This document shows positions 24,410-32,690 of a stretch of 64,000 nt of DNA, piece by piece. Location: NCBI GenBank assembly GCA_910587645.1, contig CAJUNA010000041.1, positions 62,001-126,000 of the forward strand, in the 5' to 3' direction. Source of the stretch: an uncultured Oscillospiraceae bacterium (GTDB taxonomy: Bacteria > Bacillota > Clostridia > Oscillospirales > Oscillospiraceae). Every line of letters begins with the position of its first letter. The first letter of the stretch is position 1. The notes under the pieces are model-generated. The model was not told the DNA's origin and searched no databases. It saw nothing but the letters and a program-made list of their open reading frames with translations. The translations under genes and the position numbers were made by a program.

Positions 24410-24928
24410 ATGCCGGGTTTGATCCATATTTACTGCGGCGATGGCAAGGGGAAGACTACCGCCGCGCTGGGGCTGGCCCTCCGGGCCGCCGGGAGCGGGA
24501 AGCGGGTGCTGGTGCTGCAATTTTTTAAGGATGGAAAAAGCTCCGAGTTCAATGCCCTGGCGCATGTGCCGGGGATCGAGGTGGTTCCACAGACGCGGGC
24601 TTTTGGGTTTAGCTGGACGCTTTCCGAGACGGAAAGGGAGGAGGCTAAGGCCTATTACGCCGGGCTTCTGGAAGAGGCCTTCCAGCGGTGTGGGGCCTTT
24701 GGGCTGCTGGTGCTGGATGAAGCCATGAGCGCCTGTACTACCGGTATGATTGGGGAGCCGCGGCTGCTGGAGCTGCTGGCAGGGAAGCCGGAGGGGCTGG
24801 AAGTGGTCCTCACAGGCCGCGGCCCCTCTGACGCGCTGGTGGACGCGGCGGATTATGTAACGGATATGCGGAAGGTTAAGCACCCCTATGAGCAGGGGAT
24901 TGCCGCCCGGAAAGGGATCGAGTTTTAA
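24410..24928 (+). CDS. cobO: Cob(I)yrinic acid a,c-diamide adenosyltransferase
   Basis: Transfers the adenosyl group from ATP to cob(I)alamin precursors, giving coenzyme B12 forms. 172 residues, typical of the BtuR/CobO/CobA group. The P-loop is GDGKGKTTAALGLALRA, followed by LLVLDEAMSA, and the signature VVLTGRGPSDALVDAADYVT ends in VKHPYEQGI. It follows cls closely and is probably in the same transcript, although the functions are unrelated. A strong terminator follows. Confidence 0.95.
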   Translation: MPGLIHIYCGDGKGKTTAALGLALRAAGSGKRVLVLQFFKDGKSSEFNALAHVPGIEVVPQTRAFGFSWTLSETEREEAKAYYAGLLEEAFQRCGAFGLLVLDEAMSACTTGMIGEPRLLELLAGKPEGLEVVLTGRGPSDALVDAADYVTDMRKVKHPYEQGIAARKGIEF

Positions 24929-24976
24929 GAACCTGCCGGCCAGACCGTTTGGCCTTGGGGTGGATTTGAGGCTGTG

Positions 24977-25012
24977 TCCGGGACGCCCACTTGCGTGGGT
25001 GTCCCGGATTTG
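24977..25012 (+). terminator. Terminator after cobO
   Basis: A 14-bp stem, TCCGGGACGCCCAC / GTGGGTGTCCCGGA, with a TTGC loop and a T-rich tail. Confidence 0.75.
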
Positions 25013-25129
25013 ATTTGTTGTGAACTGTGCGCATAGTAAAGGGCGGGCTGAGTGCGAAAACGGGCTGGGAATCGTTTTTTCCGGTAGACTGGCCGGTGGG
25101 ACTTCTTTGCTTGACGAAATCTTTCTAAA

Positions 25130-25305
25130 TTCGACAAAGAAGTAAAATTTTACCAGCTATGTCGAACGAAAATGTGCGATTTTTATACTGAATTTGCAAG
25201 TTTCGACTTGTGTTTTCTGTCTGTTTATGGTAATTTGTAAGCAAGGCACAACGAAGCTTCGATTTTTCGTCTAATCAGACGGATGGCCCTCTATTCATGT
25301 CGACA
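25130..25305 (+). promoter_or_regulatory. Spo0A-box cluster upstream of spo0A
   Basis: The ~320 gene-free bases before spo0A are A/T-rich and contain several 0A-box sequences (consensus TGTCGAA or complement): TTCGACAA at 25130, TGTCGAA at 25160, TTCGACT at 25202, and the palindromic TGTCGACA at 25298. The clustering suggests autoregulation of spo0A, as in B. subtilis. The exact start sites are not clear. Confidence 0.65.
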
Positions 25306-25332
25306 TGCAAATTTTTGAAAGGATCTATGCGT

Positions 25333-26082
25333 ATGGACAACAGAATAAAAATCATGTTAGCGGACGCCGATGCCGACGCACGCAACATGCTGCAAGACGC
25401 TTTGGAAGCCACCGGGCGTTTCACTGTCGTTGCTTCGACCGGTGATGGCTGCGAGGTGCTGCCGCTGGTGGGAGACAAAAAGCCGGATCTGCTGGTTCTT
25501 GACTTGGTGATGCCTGGGCTGGATGGCCTGAGCATCCTACAGCGGATGGAGGGCAGTGACCGGCCCATGGTACTGGCAACTTCTTCCTTTGTGACGCAGG
25601 AAACGATTGCACAGGCCGGCGACCTGGGCGCCTCTATGTTCATCCCTAAGCCTTACAGCGAGAACGCGATTGTGGACAGCCTGCTCCGTTTGGCGGAAAA
25701 AGCGGACCCGAATGTCCATGCCCCAGGCTTGGAGGAGTTAGTTACTTCTATCATCCACGAGGTAGGCGTACCGGCTCACATCAAGGGTTATCAGTATGTC
25801 CGGGAAGCCATTATGATCACCGTGGAAAATATGGATGTTATCAATTCCGTGACCAAGGTACTTTATCCGGAGGTCGCCAAGCGATACCACACTACGCCCA
25901 GCCGGGTGGAACGGGCCATCCGCCACGCCATTGAGGTGGCCTGGGATCGTGGAGATCTGGAGACGCTGCAAAAATTCTTTGGCTACACCGTCAGCAATGC
26001 CAAGGGCAAACCAACTAACTCCGAATTTATCGCCATGATCAGCGACAGGATTCGGCTGAAGTTGAAGAATGCCACTGCGTAA
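25333..26082 (+). CDS. spo0A: Sporulation master regulator Spo0A
   Basis: Controls entry into sporulation. About 249 residues. The receiver domain has the acidic cluster in MLADADADARNML, phospho-acceptor Asp in LLVLDLVMPGLDG and Lys in FIPKPYS. The DNA-binding Spo0A_C domain is fully recognisable: SIIHEVGVPAHIKGYQY, SRVERAIRHAIEVAWDRGD and GKPTNSEFIAMISDRIRL. The second of two close ATGs was chosen because AGGA lies 9 nt upstream of it (3 nt for the first). The usual upstream neighbours recN and spoIVB are absent; cobO is there instead. Confidence 0.97.
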   Translation: MDNRIKIMLADADADARNMLQDALEATGRFTVVASTGDGCEVLPLVGDKKPDLLVLDLVMPGLDGLSILQRMEGSDRPMVLATSSFVTQETIAQAGDLGASMFIPKPYSENAIVDSLLRLAEKADPNVHAPGLEELVTSIIHEVGVPAHIKGYQYVREAIMITVENMDVINSVTKVLYPEVAKRYHTTPSRVERAIRHAIEVAWDRGDLETLQKFFGYTVSNAKGKPTNSEFIAMISDRIRLKLKNATA

Positions 26083-26162
26083 TGCGCTTCCCGCCGCGCA
26101 GGAAAGCGTTATAAAAATCCTTTACGGAGTAGAAAAGACATAATTTATGACGCATAAATTGC

Positions 26163-26207
26163 CCACTCTCCCTCGCCGCGCGCGGCGGCGGGGGAGTGGT
26201 CTTTTTT
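26163..26207 (+). terminator. Terminator after spo0A
   Basis: A long GC-rich stem, CCACTCTCCCTCGCCGCG against its near complement, followed by TCTTTTTT. Confidence 0.85.
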
Positions 26208-26216
26208 ATCAAAAAG

Positions 26217-26243
26217 AAAGGTACGGCATGAAGCCGTACCTTT
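26217..26243 (-). terminator. Terminator after luxS
   Basis: Perfect 11-bp stem AAAGGTACGGC / GCCGTACCTTT. On the minus strand it is followed by CTTTTT, ending the helicase-luxS transcript. Confidence 0.75.
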
Positions 26244-26261
26244 TGTGGCAGCAAAAAATCT

Positions 26262-26720
26262 TTAATATGCCAGTTTCTCCACTGTCCAATCCCGGATGAT
26301 CCCGCTGTAATACGCGCACTGCGTCCGGGCCAGGTTTACGTCCAGGTTGATATAATTTCCGCACTCTACAGGGCTTTTACCCGGCATTTCTCCCGCAAAG
26401 GCCGCGCCGGCGGAAAAGACTTCCTTCACCAGCGCCACCGCGTCCTTGCTGCTGAGCTGGGCACCGTCGAAAAGGAAATAAAACCCCGTCTGGCAGCCCA
26501 TCGGGCCAAAATAGATTACCGCGTCCTTGGCCTTGCTGTTGCGCAGCAAGGTGGCGATAATGTGCTCTACGGAGTGCAGCTCCGCATTGGTCAGCAGGTC
26601 GCCGGTATTGGGTTTCTTGAAACGGAGATCAAAAGTGACCACCTGCCCGTCCCGGCGGGAAAGGTACATCCCCGGCTGTAATTGGTTGTGATCCACTTGA
26701 AAACTGGCGATACGCTCCAT
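26262..26720 (-). CDS. luxS: S-ribosylhomocysteine lyase
   Basis: Cleaves S-ribosylhomocysteine to homocysteine and DPD, the precursor of autoinducer-2, in the activated methyl cycle. 152 residues, normal length. The Fe/Zn site is NAELHSVEHIIATLLRNS (two His) plus the Cys in the PVECGNY stretch; the catalytic Cys lies in GPMGCQTGFYF. It begins three bases after the stop codon of the DEAD-box helicase gene, so the two are co-transcribed. The partner gene pfs is not in the window. Confidence 0.97.
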   Translation of the reverse strand: MERIASFQVDHNQLQPGMYLSRRDGQVVTFDLRFKKPNTGDLLTNAELHSVEHIIATLLRNSKAKDAVIYFGPMGCQTGFYFLFDGAQLSSKDAVALVKEVFSAGAAFAGEMPGKSPVECGNYINLDVNLARTQCAYYSGIIRDWTVEKLAY

Positions 26721-26723
26721 ATA

Positions 26724-28310
26724 TTATGACTCCTTTCCAGATTTTTGATTGGAATTGGGCTTCCTTCTGCGGTTTCCGTAGCTGTTCCGGCTCCTGCCGT
26801 CCGCGAAGGCCGCCAGGCGGCCGAGCCTGGGTGGTTCGGAGGAAATTTTCCGCAGAACCGGTTTCGGCGGCGTAGGTGGAAAAACCGCCTTGGGCCGTTC
26901 GATTTTGATGATGACAGGCTCATCGTCCATGGAGGGCGCCCGTACCGGCTTGGGCTGGGGGGTGGCGGAACGGCGGGGCCTGGACGGTTTTGCCGTTGGG
27001 GGCGCGGTGCGCGTGGGGTTAGGGAGTGGGTGTACCGCTTTTGCCGCAGGTTTAGGCGGCTGGATAGGTGCAGGAACCTCCGCCTTAAGAACGGGCTTGC
27101 CTGGTTTGGGCGGGGAAACCTGCCGCTGTGCGCGGGGCGGCCTTGGCTCCCGCTGCTTTTTCGGAGCTGCCTGGAAGATCTCCATGGGCCATGGATGGTT
27201 CTCCACAACGGGTACGGGCTTTTGAATCAGCTTTTCAATGTCCTTGAGATAGGCCAGCTCGTCATAGTTGCAGAAGCTGATGGCAACGCCGCCCCGGCCT
27301 GCCCGGCCTGTCCGCCCGATGCGGTGGACGTAAGTTTCCGGTACGTTGGGCAGCTCGTAGTTTACCACTGCCGCCAATTCGTTGACATCGATGCCCCTGG
27401 CGGCGATGTCGGTGGCTACCAGCACACGGATCGCCCCGCTTTTGAAGCTGCCCAAGGCTTTGATCCGGGCAGTCTGGCCCTTGTTGCCATGGATCGCCAT
27501 GGCGGTGATGCCTGCCCGGCCAAGTTCCTTGACTACCCGGTCCGCGCCGTGCTTGGTGTTGGTGAACACCAGGACGCTGTCCAGGCTTTCGTCCTGGAGG
27601 ACGTGCTGGAGCAGCAGCTTCTTGTTGGCTTTGTCCACCTTGTAGAGCCGCTGCTCAATGGCGTCTACGGTGGAGGACTGGGGCGTAACCTCTACCCGGA
27701 CAGGATGATGCAGGATTTTCTGGGACAGCTCCGTAATCTCCTGGGGCATGGTGGCGGAAAACAGAAGTGTCTGCCGTTTCTCCGGCAGGCGGGCGATTAC
27801 CTTCCGTACATCGTGGATGAAGCCCATGTCCAGCATCCGGTCCGCTTCGTCCAGAACGAAGGTCTCAATTCCGGTCAGGTCGATATGTCCCTGGTTGCAC
27901 AGGTCGTTGAGCCTTCCAGGGGTGGCGACCAGGATGTCTATGCCCTTTTGCAGGGCTTCTACCTGGGGCGCTTGTCCCACACCGCCGAAAATCACGGTAT
28001 GCCGAAGGGGCAGGTATTTGCCGTACTGGTCAAAGCTCTCCTTGATTTGCAACGCAAGCTCCCGGGTGGGCGTCAGTACCAGGGCGCGGATGGGAGTGTG
28101 CCTTTGGGTGCCTTTGCCGTTGAGCCGCTGGAGGATGGGGATGGCGAAGGCCGCCGTTTTCCCGGTTCCGGTTTGGGCGCAGCCAATCAGGTCCCGGCCC
28201 TTCAGCACCGGGGGGATGGCCTGTGCCTGGATAGGGGATGGCTGGACGTACCCCAGCTCGTCTACCGCTTGGAGAAGCTGGGGCAGTAAGTTCAGTTGTT
28301 GAAACGTCAT
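26724..28310 (-). CDS. DEAD-box RNA helicase (RhlE-like)
   Basis: A 528-residue ATP-dependent RNA helicase. Motifs in order: Q motif in QPSPIQAQAIP, I AQTGTGKT, Ia PTRELALQI, II LDEADRML, III FSATMP, IV LVFTNTKHGAD, V ATDIAARGID, VI HRIGRTGRAGRGG. After residue ~375 comes a ~150-residue tail rich in Pro, Lys and Arg (PPKPGKPVLKAE.., RRKPNSNQKSGKES), a likely RNA-binding tail. A clear promoter lies upstream. luxS follows three bases after the stop codon. Confidence 0.95.
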   Translation of the reverse strand: MTFQQLNLLPQLLQAVDELGYVQPSPIQAQAIPPVLKGRDLIGCAQTGTGKTAAFAIPILQRLNGKGTQRHTPIRALVLTPTRELALQIKESFDQYGKYLPLRHTVIFGGVGQAPQVEALQKGIDILVATPGRLNDLCNQGHIDLTGIETFVLDEADRMLDMGFIHDVRKVIARLPEKRQTLLFSATMPQEITELSQKILHHPVRVEVTPQSSTVDAIEQRLYKVDKANKKLLLQHVLQDESLDSVLVFTNTKHGADRVVKELGRAGITAMAIHGNKGQTARIKALGSFKSGAIRVLVATDIAARGIDVNELAAVVNYELPNVPETYVHRIGRTGRAGRGGVAISFCNYDELAYLKDIEKLIQKPVPVVENHPWPMEIFQAAPKKQREPRPPRAQRQVSPPKPGKPVLKAEVPAPIQPPKPAAKAVHPLPNPTRTAPPTAKPSRPRRSATPQPKPVRAPSMDDEPVIIKIERPKAVFPPTPPKPVLRKISSEPPRLGRLAAFADGRSRNSYGNRRRKPNSNQKSGKES

Positions 28311-28357
28311 AATATTCCTTTGTTGTTTGGATTTTCGCGGTTTGACCGCATTTTGTT

Positions 28358-28386
28358 ATTATATACGATTTTGGGAGGAAATGCAA
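28358..28386 (-). promoter_or_regulatory. Sigma-A type promoter for the helicase-luxS operon
   Basis: On the minus strand: TTGCAT, 17-bp spacer, TATAAT. One of the best promoters in the window, about 45 bp from the helicase start. Confidence 0.75.
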
Positions 28387-28414
28387 TCCCCAGTTCCGGC
28401 AGGTGTCCTGGAGG

Positions 28415-28448
28415 AAAGAGACGGTTTCTCTCAGGAAACCGTCTCTTT
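28415..28448 (-). terminator. Terminator after the superoxide dismutase gene
   Basis: A 14-bp perfect stem AAAGAGACGGTTTC / GAAACCGTCTCTTT with a 6-nt loop, just downstream of the dismutase stop codon and upstream of the helicase promoter. Confidence 0.75.
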
Positions 28449-28455
28449 GCTGCAG

Positions 28456-29094
28456 TTAGCCTACTGCCTTTCCGGAGAGGGCGTCCAGATACCGCTGCTC
28501 CGCTACGTCCCAGTCGATCAGGGAAAACCAGGTATCCACATATGCCGCCTTGTCAAAGTGCTGTACTGGCAGATAAGCGTGTTCCCACATATCCAGAATC
28601 AGCACCGGCGTCACTGCATCTAGGGGCAGGATCTTATTGTTTTCCGTGGTGGCGATATGTATGCCGCGATTTCCCTCCGCCGCCAGCCAGACCCAGCCGG
28701 ATCCGATCAGCCCCTGGGCTGCTTCCGTCAAAAGCTGCTGGAATTGCGCCATGGATCCATAGGTAGAAATGATCTCCTCCGTCAGGCGGTTGTCGGGCGG
28801 AGAACCTGCTTTACAGGCGATGCCCTCAAAAAACGTCTGGTGGTTATATACTGCCCCCGCCGCGTTTTTCAGCCGGTTGAGCTGGGCGGTGGGCAGATTG
28901 TAGTCCTCCATGACTAGCTGCCGCAGGCTGCGGTCTGTCAGACGGTGGCGGACAGCCAGTTGGTTCAGTTCATACACCGCGTCGGCGTTGTATTGGTCGT
29001 GATGGTAGTAGAGGGTGTTGGCGTCGCAGTAGGGCATCAGGGAAATATAGCCGTAGGGCAGGGGAGAGAGCTGAAAGGGGAAATATTGCTCCAT
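28456..29094 (-). CDS. Iron/manganese superoxide dismutase family protein
   Basis: 212 residues. The four metal ligands can be placed: His in TLYYHHDQYN, His in AVYNHQTFF, and Asp and His in LILDMWEHAYLPVQ. The helical N-terminal domain begins LPYGYISLMPYCDANT, which is divergent from the usual LPYAYDALEPY. The usual Trp after NHxxF is Phe here. So it is a diverged but probably functional dismutase protecting the cell against oxygen. AAGGAGG precedes the chosen ATG; the longer frame upstream looks non-coding. It is monocistronic. Confidence 0.88.
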   Translation of the reverse strand: MEQYFPFQLSPLPYGYISLMPYCDANTLYYHHDQYNADAVYELNQLAVRHRLTDRSLRQLVMEDYNLPTAQLNRLKNAAGAVYNHQTFFEGIACKAGSPPDNRLTEEIISTYGSMAQFQQLLTEAAQGLIGSGWVWLAAEGNRGIHIATTENNKILPLDAVTPVLILDMWEHAYLPVQHFDKAAYVDTWFSLIDWDVAEQRYLDALSGKAVG

Positions 29095-29246
29095 ACCGAA
29101 CCTCCTTTTCCTTCGTACACCAGTATATGGGCGGGAAATTCTGGTGGTGCGGAAAAAGTTTGTCCATACCTGCAACCATATCCGTTTTTTTTCAGTCTTT
29201 ATAGATGAAAGCCGGTTTTCAAGACAATGGAAGGGAGGAACCGCCT

Positions 29247-29792
29247 ATGACAGACCGGGAACTGACAGACCTGTACTTCGCTCGCTCTGAGCGGGCTGTG
29301 GAAGCCACCCAGGCCGTTTATGGCGCCTACTGCCGCGCCATTGCCCTGCGGATTTTGGGCAGCGAGGAGGACACGGAGGAATGTCTGGCGGACGTGTGGC
29401 TGCGGGTGTGGAATGCCGTCCCGCCGGAGCGGCCGGAGCATTTCAAAGGCTGGCTGGCCGTTGTGACCCGTAACCAGGCTTTGACCCTCCGCCGCGGCAG
29501 GGCGCGCCAACCCCAAACTGTGGACAGCGCGGCGTTAGAATTGGCGGTGGATTTGGGCGGTGGGCCGGCGGAGGAGCTGGAAGGGAAGGAGCTGGGACGG
29601 CTTATTTCTGATTTTCTGTATGGTCAGCCGGAAGCCAGCCGGAACCTGTTCCTGCGCCGCTACTGGTACGGAGACACCGTGGAGGAAGCCGCGCGGCGGC
29701 TGGGCTGGAGTGTGGGGCGGGCTAAATCTACTCTGCACCGTATGCGGAAAAAGCTGCGGGCATATTTGCAGAAGGAGGAATATTTGACATGA
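29247..29792 (+). CDS. ECF-type sigma-70 family sigma factor
   Basis: 181 residues. Region 2 spans residues ~20-85 (GAYCRAIALRILGSEEDTEE then DVWLRVWNAVP), and region 4 spans ~115-175 (FLRRYWYGDTVEEAARRLGWSVGRAKSTLHRMR, a helix-turn-helix). GGGAGG lies before the ATG. The stop codon overlaps the next gene by four bases, a membrane-anchored protein that is probably the cognate anti-sigma factor. The signal is unknown. Confidence 0.88.
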   Translation: MTDRELTDLYFARSERAVEATQAVYGAYCRAIALRILGSEEDTEECLADVWLRVWNAVPPERPEHFKGWLAVVTRNQALTLRRGRARQPQTVDSAALELAVDLGGGPAEELEGKELGRLISDFLYGQPEASRNLFLRRYWYGDTVEEAARRLGWSVGRAKSTLHRMRKKLRAYLQKEEYLT

Positions 29793-30685
29793 AACAGGAA
29801 CATATGATGGAAGCCATGAACCATATTGACCCAGCCCTGGTGGAAGGGGCGGATCGCTGTGGGGGTGAAGCCCGGCGGGGAAAATGGCGCAAGCCTGCGC
29901 TGATCGCCGCGTGCCTGTGCCTTGCGCTGGCGGGAACGGCGCTGGCGGCGGAGTTGGCTGGGGTGCGCATTGCTTGGACTGGCCCCGATTCCGAGGATTG
30001 GCTGAAAGAAAATGGCGTGGCTTATACTGTGGAGAATGAGCTGGCCTATTTCCCGCTGGACAGCTTTTCGGAGGAGATTACCGCGCTTTCCTCCGAGGTT
30101 CAGGACAAGACCGTTTCCTGGCCGTTTGCGTCCTGGGATGCGCTGGAGGAATATCTTGGTAGGAATGTCTTGGATAACCTTACGTTGGAGGAAGCGGCCA
30201 GAGGCCCTGATATTACGTTCCAGGGAAGCCGGGGGAAAAGGACAAATATTTTGCTGATGGCGCATTTCAACGAGCAAGGTTTGGTTTGTGTCACCGCTAA
30301 GAGCAACCATCTGATTGACGGCATCCAAATAGGGACCGGGGCGCAGCTTTATACGGAGCTAATGCGGGCGTCTGTGGAAGCAAGGGGCGGGCAAGACCCT
30401 GGTCTTGTGACCGCAAATGAGGGAGAAGAATTTTCGTTTGTGGAAGCCTATACGGCCGCAGGCGGGGTGGAGGCTACGATTACGCAAAAAATAGATGCAG
30501 GCAGCGGTATTAAGGAAACATACGCTTATTACGCACATTTTAATGTCAATGGGGTTGGCTTTCATGTGACTGCGGAGTGTTATCCTGTTGACTATACGCC
30601 GGAAACCCTGCCTGATGACCCCGTTCACACCTTGTCTGTTTTGAAGGAAGTTCTGGATGGCTTCGTTTTTGAACCCGCCGCATAA
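29789..30685 (+). CDS. Membrane-anchored protein, probable anti-sigma factor
   Basis: 298 residues. A ~30-residue cytoplasmic segment (MNHIDPALVEGADRC..) is followed by one membrane helix at about 37-54 (ALIAACLCLALAGTALAAE). The remaining ~240 residues are predicted to be extracellular, with acidic, mostly beta-rich sequence and no catalytic motif I recognise. Translational coupling (ATGA) to the sigma factor gene, plus this topology, is the pattern of clostridial ECF sigma/anti-sigma pairs. The regulatory role is therefore inferred from context. Confidence 0.7.
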   Translation: MKQEHMMEAMNHIDPALVEGADRCGGEARRGKWRKPALIAACLCLALAGTALAAELAGVRIAWTGPDSEDWLKENGVAYTVENELAYFPLDSFSEEITALSSEVQDKTVSWPFASWDALEEYLGRNVLDNLTLEEAARGPDITFQGSRGKRTNILLMAHFNEQGLVCVTAKSNHLIDGIQIGTGAQLYTELMRASVEARGGQDPGLVTANEGEEFSFVEAYTAAGGVEATITQKIDAGSGIKETYAYYAHFNVNGVGFHVTAECYPVDYTPETLPDDPVHTLSVLKEVLDGFVFEPAA

Positions 30686-30691
30686 ATTATA

Positions 30692-30729
30692 CCGGATCTG
30701 GACGGCTGTCCCGTCCAGATCCGGTTTTT
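30692..30729 (+). terminator. Terminator after the sigma/anti-sigma operon
   Basis: Perfect 14-bp stem CCGGATCTGGACGG / CCGTCCAGATCCGG, CTGTC loop, TTTTTAT tail. Confidence 0.88.
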
Positions 30730-30733
30730 ATGA

Positions 30734-31348
30734 TTACAGCGTATCGTAGTCGATTTTCCTGTTTTTAAAATAGTATTCCTTGTCGTGCTCGCCTACCTCC
30801 CGCAGGATTTTGCAGGGGTTGCCCACAGCCACCACGTTGGAGGGCAGATCCTTGGTGACCACGCTGCCTGCGCCTACCACTACGTTGTCTCCAATGGTGA
30901 TGCCTGGCAGGATGATGGCTCCCGCGCCGATCCAGCAGTTGCGGCCAATATGTACCGGCATGTTGTACTGGTACGCTTTCTCCCGCAGCTCCGGCAGGAT
31001 GGGGTGGCCGGCGGTGGCAACGGTAACATTGGGGCCGAACATGGTGTAGTCACCGACATAAATATGGGTGTCATCTACGCAGGTCAGGTTGAAGTTGGCG
31101 TATACGTTCCGCCCAAAGTGGACGTGTTTCCCACCGAAATTGGCGTGGAAGGGTGGCTCAATATAGCAGTCCGGGCCGATCTCTGCGAACATCTCCTTGA
31201 GAAGCGATTCCCGTTTCGCCTGCTCGCTGGGACGGGTCAGGTTGTAGTCGCAGAGCCGGTCCAGGCATTTGAACTGTTCCTCCAGGATCTCTTCGTCCCC
31301 GGGCAGGTACAGCTCGCCGGTATGCAGGCGTTCTTTCATGGTGCTCAT
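30734..31348 (-). CDS. Maltose/galactoside O-acetyltransferase family protein
   Basis: 204 residues. An N-terminal helical 'Mac' segment (KERLHTGELYLPGDEE) precedes a left-handed beta-helix of hexapeptide repeats (YVGDYTMFGPNV, HIGRNCWIGAGAIILPG, TIGDNVVVGAGSVV). The catalytic His is in VATAGHPI. It transfers acetyl from acetyl-CoA to the 6-OH of sugars such as maltose or galactosides, possibly detoxifying excess sugar. It is followed on the same strand only by the convergent terminator of the sigma operon. Confidence 0.92.
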   Translation of the reverse strand: MSTMKERLHTGELYLPGDEEILEEQFKCLDRLCDYNLTRPSEQAKRESLLKEMFAEIGPDCYIEPPFHANFGGKHVHFGRNVYANFNLTCVDDTHIYVGDYTMFGPNVTVATAGHPILPELREKAYQYNMPVHIGRNCWIGAGAIILPGITIGDNVVVGAGSVVTKDLPSNVVAVGNPCKILREVGEHDKEYYFKNRKIDYDTL

Positions 31349-31426
31349 GGCATGTTCTCCTTATATCATTTCATCAACGCCGTGCCCCTGCCGCAGTGGG
31401 GGCAGGGGTGGCGTATGTTTGGTTGG

Positions 31427-31663
31427 TTATCGCGGGGTCTCCACCATATAGCGGAGGAAGGCGGGGATGTCATCCGGGTTGGAAAGACTGAGCTGTACGC
31501 CGTCTTTTCCGGGAACCATGGTTCGGAGAAGCTGCCTGGCCAGTGGCTCCCGTTTTAAATCGCACTGGTTGCCATCCGGTAAGCGCAGGTATACGTTCCC
31601 ACGGCTCCCATCGACGATGGACAACAGCTTGTCTGGGTTAGGGATGGATAAAAATTTGATCAT
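31427..31663 (-). CDS. Small conserved-looking protein of unknown function
   Basis: 78 residues with a strong ribosome site (GGAAGGAG, 8 nt before the ATG). The sequence (MIKFLSIPNPDKLLSIVDGS, then NVYLRLPDGNQCDLKREPLA) suggests two or three beta strands followed by helices. I recognise no family. A GC-rich inverted repeat without a U-run follows the stop codon and may stabilise the mRNA end. The maltose acetyltransferase gene lies about 80 bases downstream on the same strand. Confidence 0.6.
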   Translation of the reverse strand: MIKFLSIPNPDKLLSIVDGSRGNVYLRLPDGNQCDLKREPLARQLLRTMVPGKDGVQLSLSNPDDIPAFLRYMVETPR

Positions 31664-31789
31664 AGCAAGCACTCCTTCCTCTTGCGGTTTTTGTCTGCTT
31701 CTGTTATCATTATAACCGCAGAAATGGAAAGTACATAGAATAAGACCGCCAATTTTCTATGACAATTCCGTCAAAAAGGAGGATGCTTT

Positions 31790-32686
31790 ATGCCGCTTGC
31801 GCTTTGCGGCTCGCCCACCGACCAGCACGGCCGGGATATGGCCCGCCATGGCTCCGCCCTGCTGCCCTTTGGCTGCTACATTGGAGATGTCGCACAGATC
31901 AATGTCCCCTGGCACTGGCATGAGGAGATGGAAGCCGCTGTGGTAATCCGGGGGACGGCTATCCTGACGGCGGGGACTGAGCAGTTCCAAGTTCAGGAGG
32001 GGCAGGGGGTCTTTATCAATTCTGGCGTCCTGCATACCACACTGCCCAAAAACGGGCCGGAGTGCCAGGTTCACTGGGTGGTGTTCCATCCCCGCCTGGT
32101 GGGCGGGAACCTGGACAGCGTGTTTTGGACCGATTACCTCCAACCGCTGATGGCGGACGAGGGCCGGAAGGGCGTCCATTTCAACGGCGCCCAGAGTTGG
32201 CACAAGCAGGCGGTGGACGCTATTACAAACGCCTGGGATTGCGGGGTAGGGGAGCCGCCGGGGTATGCGTTCCAGGTGCGGGAAGCCCTATCCCGGCTGG
32301 TCTACCTGCTGTGCAGCCACCAGCCCGCCGCCGCTGTCCCGCCTTCTAAAAAGGCCCAGCGGGATGAGGGGCGGATCAAAACCATGCTGCAATACATCCA
32401 AGAGAATTACGCTTCGGAGCTGACCACCAGTGATATTGCCCGCAGCGCCATGGTCAGTGAGAGCGAATGCCTGCGCTGTTTCCGCAGTACAATCCGCACC
32501 ACCCCCATCCAGTACGTCAAGCAGCTCCGGGTTCAGAAGGCGGCGGAGCTGCTGGCATCCGGTACGATGAGTGTGGCGGAGGCTGGCGCGCTGTGCGGTT
32601 TTGAGGATGCCAGCTATTTCACCAAAACCTTCCGGGAGATGAAGGGCTGCACACCCTCGGCGTACCGCGCCCGGACAGCGGTGTGA
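31790..32686 (+). CDS. AraC-family transcriptional regulator with cupin sensor domain
   Basis: 298 residues. Residues ~25-105 are a cupin-type ligand domain (VPWHWHEEMEAAVVIRG, then NSGVLHTTLP). Residues ~195-295 are the double helix-turn-helix of AraC proteins (ASELTTSDIARSAMVSESEC; AGALCGFEDASYFTKTFREM). AAGGAGG precedes the ATG. It stands alone and ends four bases from the convergent LysR gene, so no target can be read from context. Confidence 0.92.
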   Translation: MPLALCGSPTDQHGRDMARHGSALLPFGCYIGDVAQINVPWHWHEEMEAAVVIRGTAILTAGTEQFQVQEGQGVFINSGVLHTTLPKNGPECQVHWVVFHPRLVGGNLDSVFWTDYLQPLMADEGRKGVHFNGAQSWHKQAVDAITNAWDCGVGEPPGYAFQVREALSRLVYLLCSHQPAAAVPPSKKAQRDEGRIKTMLQYIQENYASELTTSDIARSAMVSESECLRCFRSTIRTTPIQYVKQLRVQKAAELLASGTMSVAEAGALCGFEDASYFTKTFREMKGCTPSAYRARTAV

Positions 32687-32690
32687 GAAG

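Noticed and set aside
26745..28289. A 514-codon plus-strand ORF opposite the DEAD-box helicase gene
   Set aside because: All nine helicase motifs are on the minus strand. The plus frame has no ribosome site or domain.
31379..31415. GC-rich inverted repeat between the small unknown gene and the maltose acetyltransferase gene
   Set aside because: No U-tract follows on the minus strand, so termination is unsupported.
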